DNA of 12,001 nucleotides, from assembly GCA_945889545.1 (NCBI GenBank), contig CAMDCC010000066.1, positions 1-12,001 on the forward strand. The letters are read 5' to 3'. Below, piece by piece: positions 1 to 6,199 of the stretch. Every line of letters begins with the position of its first letter. The stretch's first letter is position 1. The position numbers were made by a program, and so were the translations under genes. Source of the DNA: Bifidobacterium breve (GTDB lineage: Bacteria > Actinomycetota > Acidimicrobiia > IMCC26256 > PALSA-555). The notes under the pieces are model-generated. The model had not been told where the DNA came from and did no database searches. It saw nothing but the letters and a program-made list of their open reading frames with translations.

Positions 1-20
1 CCCTGCGGCACAGCGAGGCG

Positions 21-48
21 GGGCCCGAGCGGCCCGGCGCGCAGCGCC
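21..48 (-). terminator. two adjacent GC hairpins after the SDR gene, possible terminator
   Basis: Two back-to-back inverted repeats lie just beyond the stop codon of the minus-strand SDR gene. One has 5-bp arms GGGCC/GGCCC (21-25 and 31-35) with a 5-nt loop. The other has arms GGCGC/GCGCC (36-40 and 44-48) with a 3-nt loop, and begins 9 nt past the stop. There is no T-tract, so a classical intrinsic terminator is not shown. The stretch is also very GC-rich, which makes chance palindromes likely. Confidence 0.3.
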
Positions 49-57
49 AAGAGCGGG

Positions 58-867
58 TCAGAGATCGAGGTCGGCGGCCGAGATGTCGGGCACCGGCATC
101 CGCGCCGTCACCCCGCCGTCCACCGGGATGATCGCGCCGGTGATGAATGCCGACTCGTCGGACGCGAGGAACAGCGCGGCGTTGGCGATGTCGTCAGGCA
201 CACCGAGGCGGGTGAGGTGCATCGCCTTGGTGGCGCCGCCGATGATCGGATCGTCCATCATCTTGAAGGCGCCCTCGCTCGTGAGCACCATGCCCGACAC
301 GATGCAGTTCGAGCGGATGTTGTCGGCTGCGTACTCCACCGCCATTGAGCGCGTCAGCGTGTTCAGCGCACCCTTGGCTGCGGTGTAGGTATCGAGCCCA
401 GGAGTACCGAGGATCGATGCAGCCGACGAGATGTTCACGATGGTGCCGCCACCGGCCTTGGCCATCGCGGGGATCGAGTACTTGCACGCCCATACGACGG
501 CTTTGAGCGCGACGAGCATGATCGAGTCCCACGCGTCGTTCTCGAGCTCGGTGACGCGCCGGTCGAGGCGGCCCGGGCCCATGAGCTCGGTCGGTGCTGC
601 GTTGTTGACGAGCGTCGTGAGCTTGCCGTAGTTGTCGACGGCCGCCTTGACCATGCCGATCACGTCGTCCTCGTTGGAAAGGTCGGTTCGCACGTACGTG
701 GCCTTGCCACCGGCGCCGCGGATCTGCTGCTCGATCGCCGTTCCCTCGTCAACGGAGCGGCCGGTGATGATCACGCCCGCGCCTTCCGCGGCGAAGCGGA
801 TGGCGGTGGCGCGCCCGATCCCGCGCGTCGAGCCCGTGACGATCGCCACCTTGTCGGCAAGTCGCAT
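58..867 (-). CDS. SDR family NAD(P)-dependent oxidoreductase
   Basis: A 269-aa classical short-chain dehydrogenase/reductase that should interconvert an alcohol and a ketone using a nicotinamide cofactor in the cytosol. The Rossmann glycine motif TGSTRGIG is at residues 11-18 and the NNA motif at 88-90. The catalytic Ser148, Tyr161 and Lys165 have the standard S-x12-Y-x3-K spacing. The C-terminal ITG...VDGG signature spans about 242-252. Arg37 after the second beta strand, with no Asp there, hints at NADP(H), but this is inference. The usual PG after the Lys helix reads SG (191-192). The reading frame continues upstream to 930, but the family N-terminus fits the ATG at 867; an in-frame ATG at 903 begins a near-copy of the same sequence. 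The gene diverges from the acyl-CoA dehydrogenase. The substrate cannot be named; beta-oxidation or steroid-type chemistry is plausible from the neighbour. Confidence 0.94.
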   Translation of the reverse strand: MRLADKVAIVTGSTRGIGRATAIRFAAEGAGVIITGRSVDEGTAIEQQIRGAGGKATYVRTDLSNEDDVIGMVKAAVDNYGKLTTLVNNAAPTELMGPGRLDRRVTELENDAWDSIMLVALKAVVWACKYSIPAMAKAGGGTIVNISSAASILGTPGLDTYTAAKGALNTLTRSMAVEYAADNIRSNCIVSGMVLTSEGAFKMMDDPIIGGATKAMHLTRLGVPDDIANAALFLASDESAFITGAIIPVDGGVTARMPVPDISAADLDL

Positions 868-903
868 GGCCGTACACTTCCACACCTTGATGCCAAGTCG
901 CAT
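847..903 (-). repeat. 21-bp direct repeat spanning the SDR start codon
   Basis: On the minus strand the 21 nt from the ATG at 903 and the 21 nt from the ATG at 867 match at 18 positions. They are 36 bp apart, so both copies are in the same reading frame and would read MRLGIKV and MRLADKV. The downstream copy encodes the normal SDR N-terminus. The upstream copy looks like a decayed duplicate or an alternative start. Confidence 0.85.
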
Positions 904-958
904 GGGAGCCGAGTGACCAGTGGCAATCAAGCGCAGCGGAGCGCTGGCCGGAGGCCGG

Positions 959-980
959 GAGCGCGGAGCGCGGAGCGGAG
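959..980 (+). repeat. GAGCGCG tandem heptamer ending in the RBS of the acyl-CoA dehydrogenase
   Basis: Two exact copies of GAGCGCG (959-965, 966-972) are followed by GAGCG and GAG. The final GGAG (977-980) lies 6 nt before the ATG at 987 and is the likely ribosome binding site. Similar GC-rich purine-heavy sequence precedes the repeat from about 931. Confidence 0.7.
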
Positions 981-986
981 TGACCC

Positions 987-2231
987 ATGAGTGTTGACTT
1001 CACGCTGCCACCCGAGGTCGAAGAAGTCCGGCTCCGCGTCCGCGAGTTCATGGACGCGGAGGTGCGCCCGGCAGAGAAGAAGCTCTTCGCGAATGCGTCG
1101 GGCGGCGAACCTGAACGGCGCGACATCGTCGGGCTGATCATCGCGATGCGCGAGAAGGCCAAGGAGTGGAACGTCTGGCTCCCGCACATGCCCACCGAAT
1201 GGGGCGGACTCGGGCTCGGCATCACCGCGATGGCGTTCGTGTCGGCGGAAGCGGCACGTACCTCGTTCGGGTCGTTCGTGCTCAACGCGCAAGCACCCGA
1301 CGAGGGCAACCAGCACACACTGCTGCACAACGGCACCGACGATCAGAAGGAGCGCTACCTCCGCCCGTTGGTGGAGGGCCGTGTGCGTTCGTGCTTCGCC
1401 ATGACCGAGCCGGAGGTGGCGGGTTCTGACCCCACCGGTATCCGCACGATGGCCGAGCACGACGACGCCGCGGGCGAGTGGGTGATCAACGGGCACAAGT
1501 GGTTCATCTCCGGTGCGCGCGGCGCTGGGTTCGCGATCCTCATCGCCAAGACTGATCCCGACGCCAACCCGCCGCAGGCGTCGAACACCGCGTTCCTCGT
1601 CGATCTGCCGGCCGAGGGCTGGGAGGTCGTACGCGACATCGAGACCATGGCCGGGCACGGCAACCATTGTGAGATCCGCATCACCGATGTGCGCGTCCCC
1701 GACGCCAACGTGCTCGGTGGCCGCGGCAACGGTCACCTGCTCGGCCAGGCGCGCCTCGGTCCAGCCCGCCTCGCGCACTGCATGCGCTGGATCGGTCAGA
1801 TCGAGCACGCACTCGAGCTGCTCGTGGCGCGCGCCGAGGAACGTCAGCTCCATGGTGAGGCCCTCGCCGAGAAGCAGGCGATCCAGTGGATGATGGCCGA
1901 CTCGGCGATGGAGCTCTACACCGCAAAGCTGATGGTGCTGCACGCGGCGTACAAGATCGAGCACGGCCTCCCGTTCCGCCAAGAGGTGAGCTTCGCGAAG
2001 CACCATGTGGCGAACACGCTGTGGCGCGTCGTCGATCGGGCGATTCAGGTGCACGGCGCGCTCGGGTACTCCACCGACACCCCACTCGAGCGCATGCTCC
2101 GTCATGCTCGCTCGGCCCGGCTCGTCGACGGTGCCGATGAGGTGCACCAGGCGCTCATCGCCCGCAACCTCCGAGCCAGCTGGGCCAGTACGGGATCCCT
2201 GCGCTCGGCGACGGGCGACCTGGACCTGTAA
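987..2231 (+). CDS. acyl-CoA dehydrogenase family protein
   Basis: A 414-aa FAD-dependent acyl-CoA dehydrogenase of full family length, expected to introduce an alpha,beta double bond into an acyl-CoA thioester and pass electrons to an electron-transfer flavoprotein. The N-terminal helical domain occupies about residues 1-130. The beta-domain signature is at 136-152 (FAMTEPEVAGSDPTG), followed by KWFISGARGAG at 171-181. The C-terminal helical domain carries QVHGALGYS at 354-362 and a DGADEVHQ segment at 381-388. In short- and medium-chain enzymes the position of Asp381 is usually the catalytic Glu in an EGT motif. A DG.DEVH segment is familiar from ACAD10/11-like enzymes. The start at 987 follows a GGAG site by 6 nt. 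The gene diverges from the SDR and is followed by an inverted repeat. Chain length and substrate are unknown. Confidence 0.95.
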   Translation: MSVDFTLPPEVEEVRLRVREFMDAEVRPAEKKLFANASGGEPERRDIVGLIIAMREKAKEWNVWLPHMPTEWGGLGLGITAMAFVSAEAARTSFGSFVLNAQAPDEGNQHTLLHNGTDDQKERYLRPLVEGRVRSCFAMTEPEVAGSDPTGIRTMAEHDDAAGEWVINGHKWFISGARGAGFAILIAKTDPDANPPQASNTAFLVDLPAEGWEVVRDIETMAGHGNHCEIRITDVRVPDANVLGGRGNGHLLGQARLGPARLAHCMRWIGQIEHALELLVARAEERQLHGEALAEKQAIQWMMADSAMELYTAKLMVLHAAYKIEHGLPFRQEVSFAKHHVANTLWRVVDRAIQVHGALGYSTDTPLERMLRHARSARLVDGADEVHQALIARNLRASWASTGSLRSATGDLDL

Positions 2232-2238
2232 CCCTCGA

Positions 2239-2288
2239 GCGCCCGCACCGCCACAAGGCTGAAGGTCACTCAAAGGGTGTGCGGGCGC
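2239..2288 (+). repeat. 10-bp perfect inverted repeat after the acyl-CoA dehydrogenase
   Basis: The arms GCGCCCGCAC (2239-2248) and GTGCGGGCGC (2279-2288) are exact reverse complements separated by 30 nt. The left arm begins 7 nt after the stop codon of the upstream gene. The right arm ends 6 nt before the -10 hexamer of the next gene. It could act as a T-less termination or processing hairpin, or as paired regulator sites; the sequence does not decide. Confidence 0.6.
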
Positions 2289-2294
2289 GGTCGG

Positions 2295-2300
2295 TAGCCT
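2295..2300 (+). promoter_or_regulatory. -10 hexamer TAGCCT for the 2OG oxygenase gene
   Basis: TAGCCT fits the actinobacterial -10 pattern TANNNT and lies 7 nt before the ATG at 2308, so transcription would begin at or next to the start codon (leaderless). No convincing -35 element and no Shine-Dalgarno site are visible. This placement favours the ATG at 2308 over the TTG at 2302. Confidence 0.5.
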
Positions 2301-2307
2301 GTTGCAC

Positions 2308-3015
2308 ATGCAGGTTGCCGACTACCTGAAGACGCCGCACTGGTCCACCGAGATCCCCAGGGAGACGCCGCACCTGCGGCTCCCCATCGTGGACGAGCGC
2401 GGGTTCGTGGTGCTGAGCGACCTGCATCCACCTATCGCCGACGAGGAGTTCCTCCCCCTCGAATACATGGACTGGAAGAGCGGCGGCGACACCAACTTCG
2501 CGCCGATTGCAACCGCCGACGGCAAGCTCGACTGTCAGGGGTTCTGGAAACCCGGCGAGGAGCGCGCCGACAAGGGCGGGATCTTCACGGCGAACGCCGA
2601 GCTCTGCCCGACGATCGTCAGCGAGGTCACGAAGGTGGGTGCCGACTTCGGGCGCGTGCGCGTGATCAAGCTCGAGCCGCAGACCTACGAAAAGTCGCTC
2701 CGGCACATCCATCGCGACGACAACAACCGTTTCAATCCCGACGGCGACGGCTGGGTCGTGCGGCAATGGATCGAGCTCACGGACAACCCCGGCGCGTTCA
2801 TGGTCCTGATGGAACAGGGCGCCGACGGGCTGCCCGACCAGTCGACCGAAGTCCACATACCGATGCACCGAGGCGCGCGCTTCCTCGTCGACACCCAACG
2901 GCTCTGGCACGTGGTCGTCAACCCCAGCCCCACCACTCGCTTCGCGCTCATCAGCAGCTTCGAGTCGGGCCCGGCCCTCGACGCGTACCTCCACGCCAAT
3001 CTCGCCACGTCCTAA
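2308..3015 (+). CDS. Asp/Asn beta-hydroxylase-like Fe(II)/2-oxoglutarate oxygenase
   Basis: A 235-aa protein whose second half resembles the aspartyl/asparaginyl beta-hydroxylase fold, a double-stranded beta-helix that binds Fe(II) and 2-oxoglutarate. Visible pieces are His135-Arg136-Asp137 (HxD facial motif), the strand VRQWIEL at 151-157, distal His201 in RLWHVVVN, and Arg211 placed where the 2-oxoglutarate carboxylate would bind. The first 110 residues are not recognised. Hydroxylation of a peptide or small molecule is the inferred activity; the substrate is unknown. An in-frame TTG at 2302 would add two residues, but the ATG at 2308 has the better-placed -10. There is no signal peptide or membrane segment. 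It lies 25 bp upstream of the FAD oxidoreductase on the same strand, although that gene also appears to have its own -10. A cupin-like non-enzymatic role is the main alternative. Confidence 0.65.
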   Translation: MQVADYLKTPHWSTEIPRETPHLRLPIVDERGFVVLSDLHPPIADEEFLPLEYMDWKSGGDTNFAPIATADGKLDCQGFWKPGEERADKGGIFTANAELCPTIVSEVTKVGADFGRVRVIKLEPQTYEKSLRHIHRDDNNRFNPDGDGWVVRQWIELTDNPGAFMVLMEQGADGLPDQSTEVHIPMHRGARFLVDTQRLWHVVVNPSPTTRFALISSFESGPALDAYLHANLATS

Positions 3016-3024
3016 CCCTCCTCC

Positions 3025-3030
3025 TAGACT
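3025..3030 (+). promoter_or_regulatory. -10 hexamer TAGACT for the FAD oxidoreductase gene
   Basis: TAGACT matches TANNNT and lies 10 nt before the GTG at 3041 in the 25-bp gap after the preceding stop codon. No Shine-Dalgarno site precedes the GTG. A leaderless or very short-leader transcript is inferred. Confidence 0.42.
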
Positions 3031-3040
3031 GACCCGCTCC

Positions 3041-4513
3041 GTGGAACTCTCCAACGCAGAAAGCCGTCGGATCGTCATCATCGGCGCGGGGCCTGCCGGC
3101 CTCACAGCTGCGTACATGCTCACGAAGCGGGGTGTGACCTCGACGATCCTCGAAGCCGACACCATCGTCGGGGGCATCAGTCGCACGCCCGAGCGCGACG
3201 GTTGGCGCTTCGACATCGGCGGTCACCGCTTCTTCACCAAGGTGCAACCGGTCGAAGACCTGTGGTTCGAGATCCTCGGTGCCGACAACTTCCTTCGCCG
3301 GCCGCGGCTCAGCCGGATCTTCTATCGCGGCAAGTTCTACGACTATCCGATCTCAGCAATGAACGCGCTGCGCAACCTCGGGCCGATCGAGGCCGTGCGT
3401 TGCGTGCTGTCGTACCTCTGGGTTCGCGTGCGCCCACCGAAAGACAAGTCGACGCTCGAAGGCTTCGTCGCGTCGCGCTTCGGTTGGCGTCTCTACGAGC
3501 ACTTCTTCAAGACCCAGAGCGAGAAGGTCTGGGGCGTGCCGTGCACCGAGATCCAGGCCGACTGGGGCGCGCAGCGCATCAAGAACCTGTCGCTCTTCCG
3601 CGCGGTATGGGAAGCGCTCAAGCCCAAGCGAGTGCGCAAGCGCGCCGACAAGTCCAAGCAGGTCACCAGCCTCATCGAGGAGTTCAACTACCCGAAGTTC
3701 GGCCCCGGGATGATGTGGGAGCGCTGCACCGAGCTCGTCACCGAGAAGGGCGCAACGCTCACGTTCGATGCTCGAGTCACAAAGGTGGAGCACGCCGACG
3801 GACGCGCCACCGCGGTCACCACCGTCACCGATGGGGTGGAGACTCGCCACGCCTGCACCGAGGTGATCTCGTCGATGCCGATCGGCGAGCTGCTCCGGGC
3901 GATGGACCCGCCCGCGCCATCCGAGGTGCTGGCCGCCGCCGACGGCCTGCGTTACCGCGACTTCATCACCGTCGCGCTCGTGGTCCCCGAGGCCGACGGC
4001 TTCCCCGACAACTGGATCTACATCAACGACCCGTCGGTCGAGGTGGGCCGGATCCAGAACTTCGGCAGCTGGTCGCCGTACATGGTGAAGGACGGGCGCA
4101 CGTGCCTCGGCCTCGAGTTCTTCGTGAACGAGGGCGACCACATGTGGACGAAGGCCGACGCCGACCTGATCGAGCAGGGCAAGGCCGAGATGCACAAGAT
4201 CGGTCTGCTTGGCGACCCGGCACGCGTGGAAGTTGGCTACGTGGTGCGCATGCCGAAGGCGTACCCGATGTACGACGTGGCCTACAAGGACAACGTCGAC
4301 ACGCTCGCGAAGTGGATCGCACAGCACGCGCCCAACGTGTACCCCGTCGGACGTAACGGGATGCACCGCTACAACAACCAGGACCACTCGATGTACACCG
4401 CGATGCTCTCGGTGGAGAACATCTTCGGCGCCGACCACGACGTGTGGTCAGTGAACGTCGACGAGGAGTACCACGAAGAGAAGACCGCGGCAGCGCCCCA
4501 CCCCAATCAGTAA
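3041..4513 (+). CDS. FAD-dependent oxidoreductase, UDP-galactopyranose mutase-like
   Basis: A 490-aa flavoprotein with an N-terminal dinucleotide-binding fold: GxGxxG at residues 15-20 (GAGPAG), Glu38 at the end of the second strand, GG at 44-45, and DIGGHRFF at 58-65. Near the C-terminus a GRNGMHRYNNQDHSM segment matches the flavin-binding end of the UDP-galactopyranose mutase/amine-oxidase superfamily, which has a similar GR...YRY.N.D pattern. Related proteins are often found among surface-glycan genes, so a role in sugar-nucleotide or lipid-linked sugar chemistry is possible. The length is greater than a typical mutase, and a phytoene-desaturase-like activity cannot be excluded. The start is GTG at 3041, just ahead of the FAD motif. 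No membrane segment is seen. It converges with the SnoaL-like gene, with 16 bp between the stop codons. Confidence 0.85.
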   Translation: MELSNAESRRIVIIGAGPAGLTAAYMLTKRGVTSTILEADTIVGGISRTPERDGWRFDIGGHRFFTKVQPVEDLWFEILGADNFLRRPRLSRIFYRGKFYDYPISAMNALRNLGPIEAVRCVLSYLWVRVRPPKDKSTLEGFVASRFGWRLYEHFFKTQSEKVWGVPCTEIQADWGAQRIKNLSLFRAVWEALKPKRVRKRADKSKQVTSLIEEFNYPKFGPGMMWERCTELVTEKGATLTFDARVTKVEHADGRATAVTTVTDGVETRHACTEVISSMPIGELLRAMDPPAPSEVLAAADGLRYRDFITVALVVPEADGFPDNWIYINDPSVEVGRIQNFGSWSPYMVKDGRTCLGLEFFVNEGDHMWTKADADLIEQGKAEMHKIGLLGDPARVEVGYVVRMPKAYPMYDVAYKDNVDTLAKWIAQHAPNVYPVGRNGMHRYNNQDHSMYTAMLSVENIFGADHDVWSVNVDEEYHEEKTAAAPHPNQ

Positions 4514-4529
4514 TTTCCGTATTTGGGAC

Positions 4530-4949
4530 TCAGGGTTGGACGTTCGACTGCACGCCTGAGCCATGGTGGATGACCATCTTCCACCGTTCGCCGTCGTGGG
4601 CGAACACGTTGGTTGCCACCACCGACGCGCCTGACAGGTCGACGTCCGACAAGCCGTCGCCGGCACCCTGGCTCTGGAGGATGTTCTCGTCGACAGTTAC
4701 CCACGCCATTTGATCGGCGACGGCGACCGTCTCATCGGTGAGCACGAACTGGATGTAGGGCGTGTTCGCGAAGATCGTCTCCCACGACCCGACAACGCGC
4801 GCCCAGCCCTCCAGGCGAGGCCAACCGGGGTGCGTCACGCTGATGCGGTCGGAGTGCTCCCACACGTCGGACATGGCGTCGAGGTCACGTTCCTCGAACG
4901 CGGCATAGAACGCGGCGTTGGCCGCGCGCACGTCGTCGTCGGCGCTCAC
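4530..4949 (-). CDS. SnoaL/NTF2-fold protein
   Basis: A 139-aa protein with the length and pattern of the SnoaL-like branch of the NTF2 fold. An N-terminal helix (AANAAFYAAFEERDLDAMSDVW, within about residues 8-30) leads into HPGWPRLEGW at 40-49, then alternating strands ending in WKMVIHHGSG. Such proteins form cone-shaped dimers with a hydrophobic pocket and act as isomerases, cyclases or ligand-binding partners. The GTG start at 4949 overlaps the stop codon of the LLM gene by 4 nt (GTGA), which decides the start and implies translational coupling. No separate Shine-Dalgarno site is visible. The coupling suggests it serves the same substrate as the LLM oxidoreductase. Catalytic residues cannot be assigned. 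Confidence 0.85.
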   Translation of the reverse strand: MSADDDVRAANAAFYAAFEERDLDAMSDVWEHSDRISVTHPGWPRLEGWARVVGSWETIFANTPYIQFVLTDETVAVADQMAWVTVDENILQSQGAGDGLSDVDLSGASVVATNVFAHDGERWKMVIHHGSGVQSNVQP

Positions 4950-5956
4950 TGCTTGAAGCCGGCGAGCACCTGCTTCCAGCGATCGGGATCTGTCTGGTAC
5001 GGCGCGTAGAACGAAAGCCGGTCGACGATGTCGCCGTAGCGAGCGAGCAGCGCCTTGGGTACGTCTTCGGGCTCTGCTGTAACCGCGAACGCGTCGAGCA
5101 TGTCGTCGGTGATGAGCTCGCCCATCTCGACCCACTTGCCCTGCTTCGAGAGCAGGTTCAGCTCTTCCTGCGCCGCACCCCACCCGTGGAGCTCGAGCAC
5201 GCCTCGGTAGGCGGGGGTGGAACCGTAGAAGGCGATCTGCTGCTTGGTGCCCTCGCGCGCACGCTCGAGCTCTTCGTCGTTCGTGCCGGTGACCACGAAC
5301 AGCGGGCCCGAGATGTCGAAGTCGGCGCGCGTCTTGCCGGCCTTGGCGAAGCCGCGCTCGAGCGCAGGGATCGTGACTTCGCGCACGTACCGCTCGGTGG
5401 TGAAGCCGTGCAGGATGATCCCGTCGGCTACCTCGCCGGCGACCTCGGTCATCAGCTCACCTACTGCCGCGAGCTGGATCGAGGGCGGACCGAACGGGCT
5501 GGGACCCGGGTCGAAGAACGGCGTCATGAGGGTGTGCGTGTAGAACTCGCCCCGAAAGTCGAGCTTCTCGCCGTTGTTCCAGCAGGCCCAGATGGCGCGC
5601 ATCGCAAGGACGAGCTCGCGCATGCGGGCGGCCGGGTGCGACCACGGCATCGAGAACCGCTTCTCGATGTGCGGCTTGATCTGACTTCCGAGTCCGAGCC
5701 GGAGGCGACCCTTCGAGAGCAGCTGGAGGTCGTGGCCGATGTTGGCCAACGTCATCGGGGTGCGCGCAAACGCCACCGCGATGGTGGTGCCGAGCTCGAG
5801 CCGCTCGGTGTGCTCGGCCGCGATCACCAGCGGCAGGAACGGATCGTGATTCGTCTCGGCGGTGAAGGCCCCGTCGTACCCCAACCCCTCGAGATCGTTG
5901 GCCACCTTGATGATGTCCGCGATCCCCGCCCCCGGGATCCCACTGTCAACCTTCAT
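4946..5956 (-). CDS. LLM class F420-dependent oxidoreductase
   Basis: A 336-aa luciferase-like monooxygenase-fold protein, a single TIM barrel of full length. Diagnostic stretches include AETNHDPFLPL near the N-terminus, ELGTTIAVAF, RLRLGLGSQ around residues 85-93, and the SHPAARMRELVLAMRAIW helix. In actinobacteria this branch generally uses coenzyme F420 for hydride transfer. It resembles the group defined around MSMEG_2256, but that assignment is from memory. The start at 5956 is preceded by GAGGA with 5-nt spacing and is the first family-like Met; frames extending further upstream are antisense to the nuclease gene and are discarded. It is the first gene of a two-gene unit with the SnoaL-like protein. 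The substrate is unknown; no F420 biosynthesis gene is in the window. Confidence 0.93.
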   Translation of the reverse strand: MKVDSGIPGAGIADIIKVANDLEGLGYDGAFTAETNHDPFLPLVIAAEHTERLELGTTIAVAFARTPMTLANIGHDLQLLSKGRLRLGLGSQIKPHIEKRFSMPWSHPAARMRELVLAMRAIWACWNNGEKLDFRGEFYTHTLMTPFFDPGPSPFGPPSIQLAAVGELMTEVAGEVADGIILHGFTTERYVREVTIPALERGFAKAGKTRADFDISGPLFVVTGTNDEELERAREGTKQQIAFYGSTPAYRGVLELHGWGAAQEELNLLSKQGKWVEMGELITDDMLDAFAVTAEPEDVPKALLARYGDIVDRLSFYAPYQTDPDRWKQVLAGFKQ

Positions 5957-5957
5957 A

Positions 5958-5980
5958 CTCTTCCTCTTTCTTTCTTCCTC
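5958..5980 (-). promoter_or_regulatory. purine-only leader with RBS for the LLM gene
   Basis: On the minus strand all 23 bases are purines. Two GAGGA motifs are present, at 5980-5976 and 5966-5962. The nearer one has 5-nt spacing to the ATG at 5956 and is the likely ribosome binding site; the farther one could be a standby site. Confidence 0.65.
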
Positions 5981-6070
5981 ACGAGATGCCGCAGCGTACC
6001 CAGGCCGGAGCGTACAAACGGGGGCCCGGAGGCCGGCGCGGACGCATTTGCGGCCGAAGCAAGCCTTCCC

Positions 6071-6093
6071 GCGCCGAAGGCGCCGCGAGCGCC
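6071..6093. repeat. three alternating GCGCC/GGCGC arms in the LLM-nuclease divergent gap
   Basis: GCGCC (6071-6075), GGCGC (6079-6083) and GCGCC (6089-6093) allow two mutually exclusive 5-bp hairpins, with loops of 3 and 5 nt. They lie in the 243-bp divergent gap 5957-6199, which otherwise holds no gene I can support. The surrounding sequence is very GC-rich, so chance is a real possibility. Confidence 0.35.
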
Positions 6094-6168
6094 GCGAGAG
6101 GCCGCACTGAGGGAGCGACGGTCCGCAGGGCCCCCGACAACGTCCGGCGAGTGTCAGGCGGTCCACGC

Positions 6169-6181
6169 GGGTGTCACACCC
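6169..6181. promoter_or_regulatory. 13-bp palindrome upstream of the nuclease -10, candidate operator
   Basis: GGGTGT-C-ACACCC is a perfect inverted repeat with a single central base. It ends 6 bp before the TATGTT hexamer at 6188, inside the expected -35 to -10 spacer, a position from which a bound repressor would block RNA polymerase. A second GTGTCA occurs at 6151-6156. Confidence 0.45.
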
Positions 6182-6187
6182 TGGGTT

Positions 6188-6193
6188 TATGTT
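6188..6193 (+). promoter_or_regulatory. -10 hexamer TATGTT for the RecB-like nuclease
   Basis: TATGTT matches TANNNT and lies 6 nt before the ATG at 6200, giving a leaderless start. There is no Shine-Dalgarno site. Confidence 0.5.
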
Positions 6194-6199
6194 GCGGAC

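Noticed and set aside
868..930. N-terminal extension of the SDR to 930 or 903
   Set aside because: The extra residues match no SDR N-terminus, and the start at 867 puts the glycine motif at the usual distance. Kept only as a duplication finding.
2186..2231. GSLR in the acyl-CoA dehydrogenase tail as an encapsulin cargo signal
   Set aside because: The hydrophobic residues that normally precede GSL are missing, the motif is not at the extreme end, and no encapsulin gene is present.
927..2309. Long minus-strand frame opposite the acyl-CoA dehydrogenase
   Set aside because: The plus strand encodes a complete, motif-bearing enzyme; the antisense translation has no recognisable domain.
3202..4438. 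Long frames on both strands over the FAD oxidoreductase
   Set aside because: They are out-of-frame shadows of a full-length flavoprotein and are rich in Arg, His and Ala without motifs.
4502..4527. CCCAA...TTGGG inverted repeat between the convergent FAD and SnoaL-like genes as a bidirectional terminator
   Set aside because: The stem is only 5 bp with a 16-nt loop and there is no T-run on either side.
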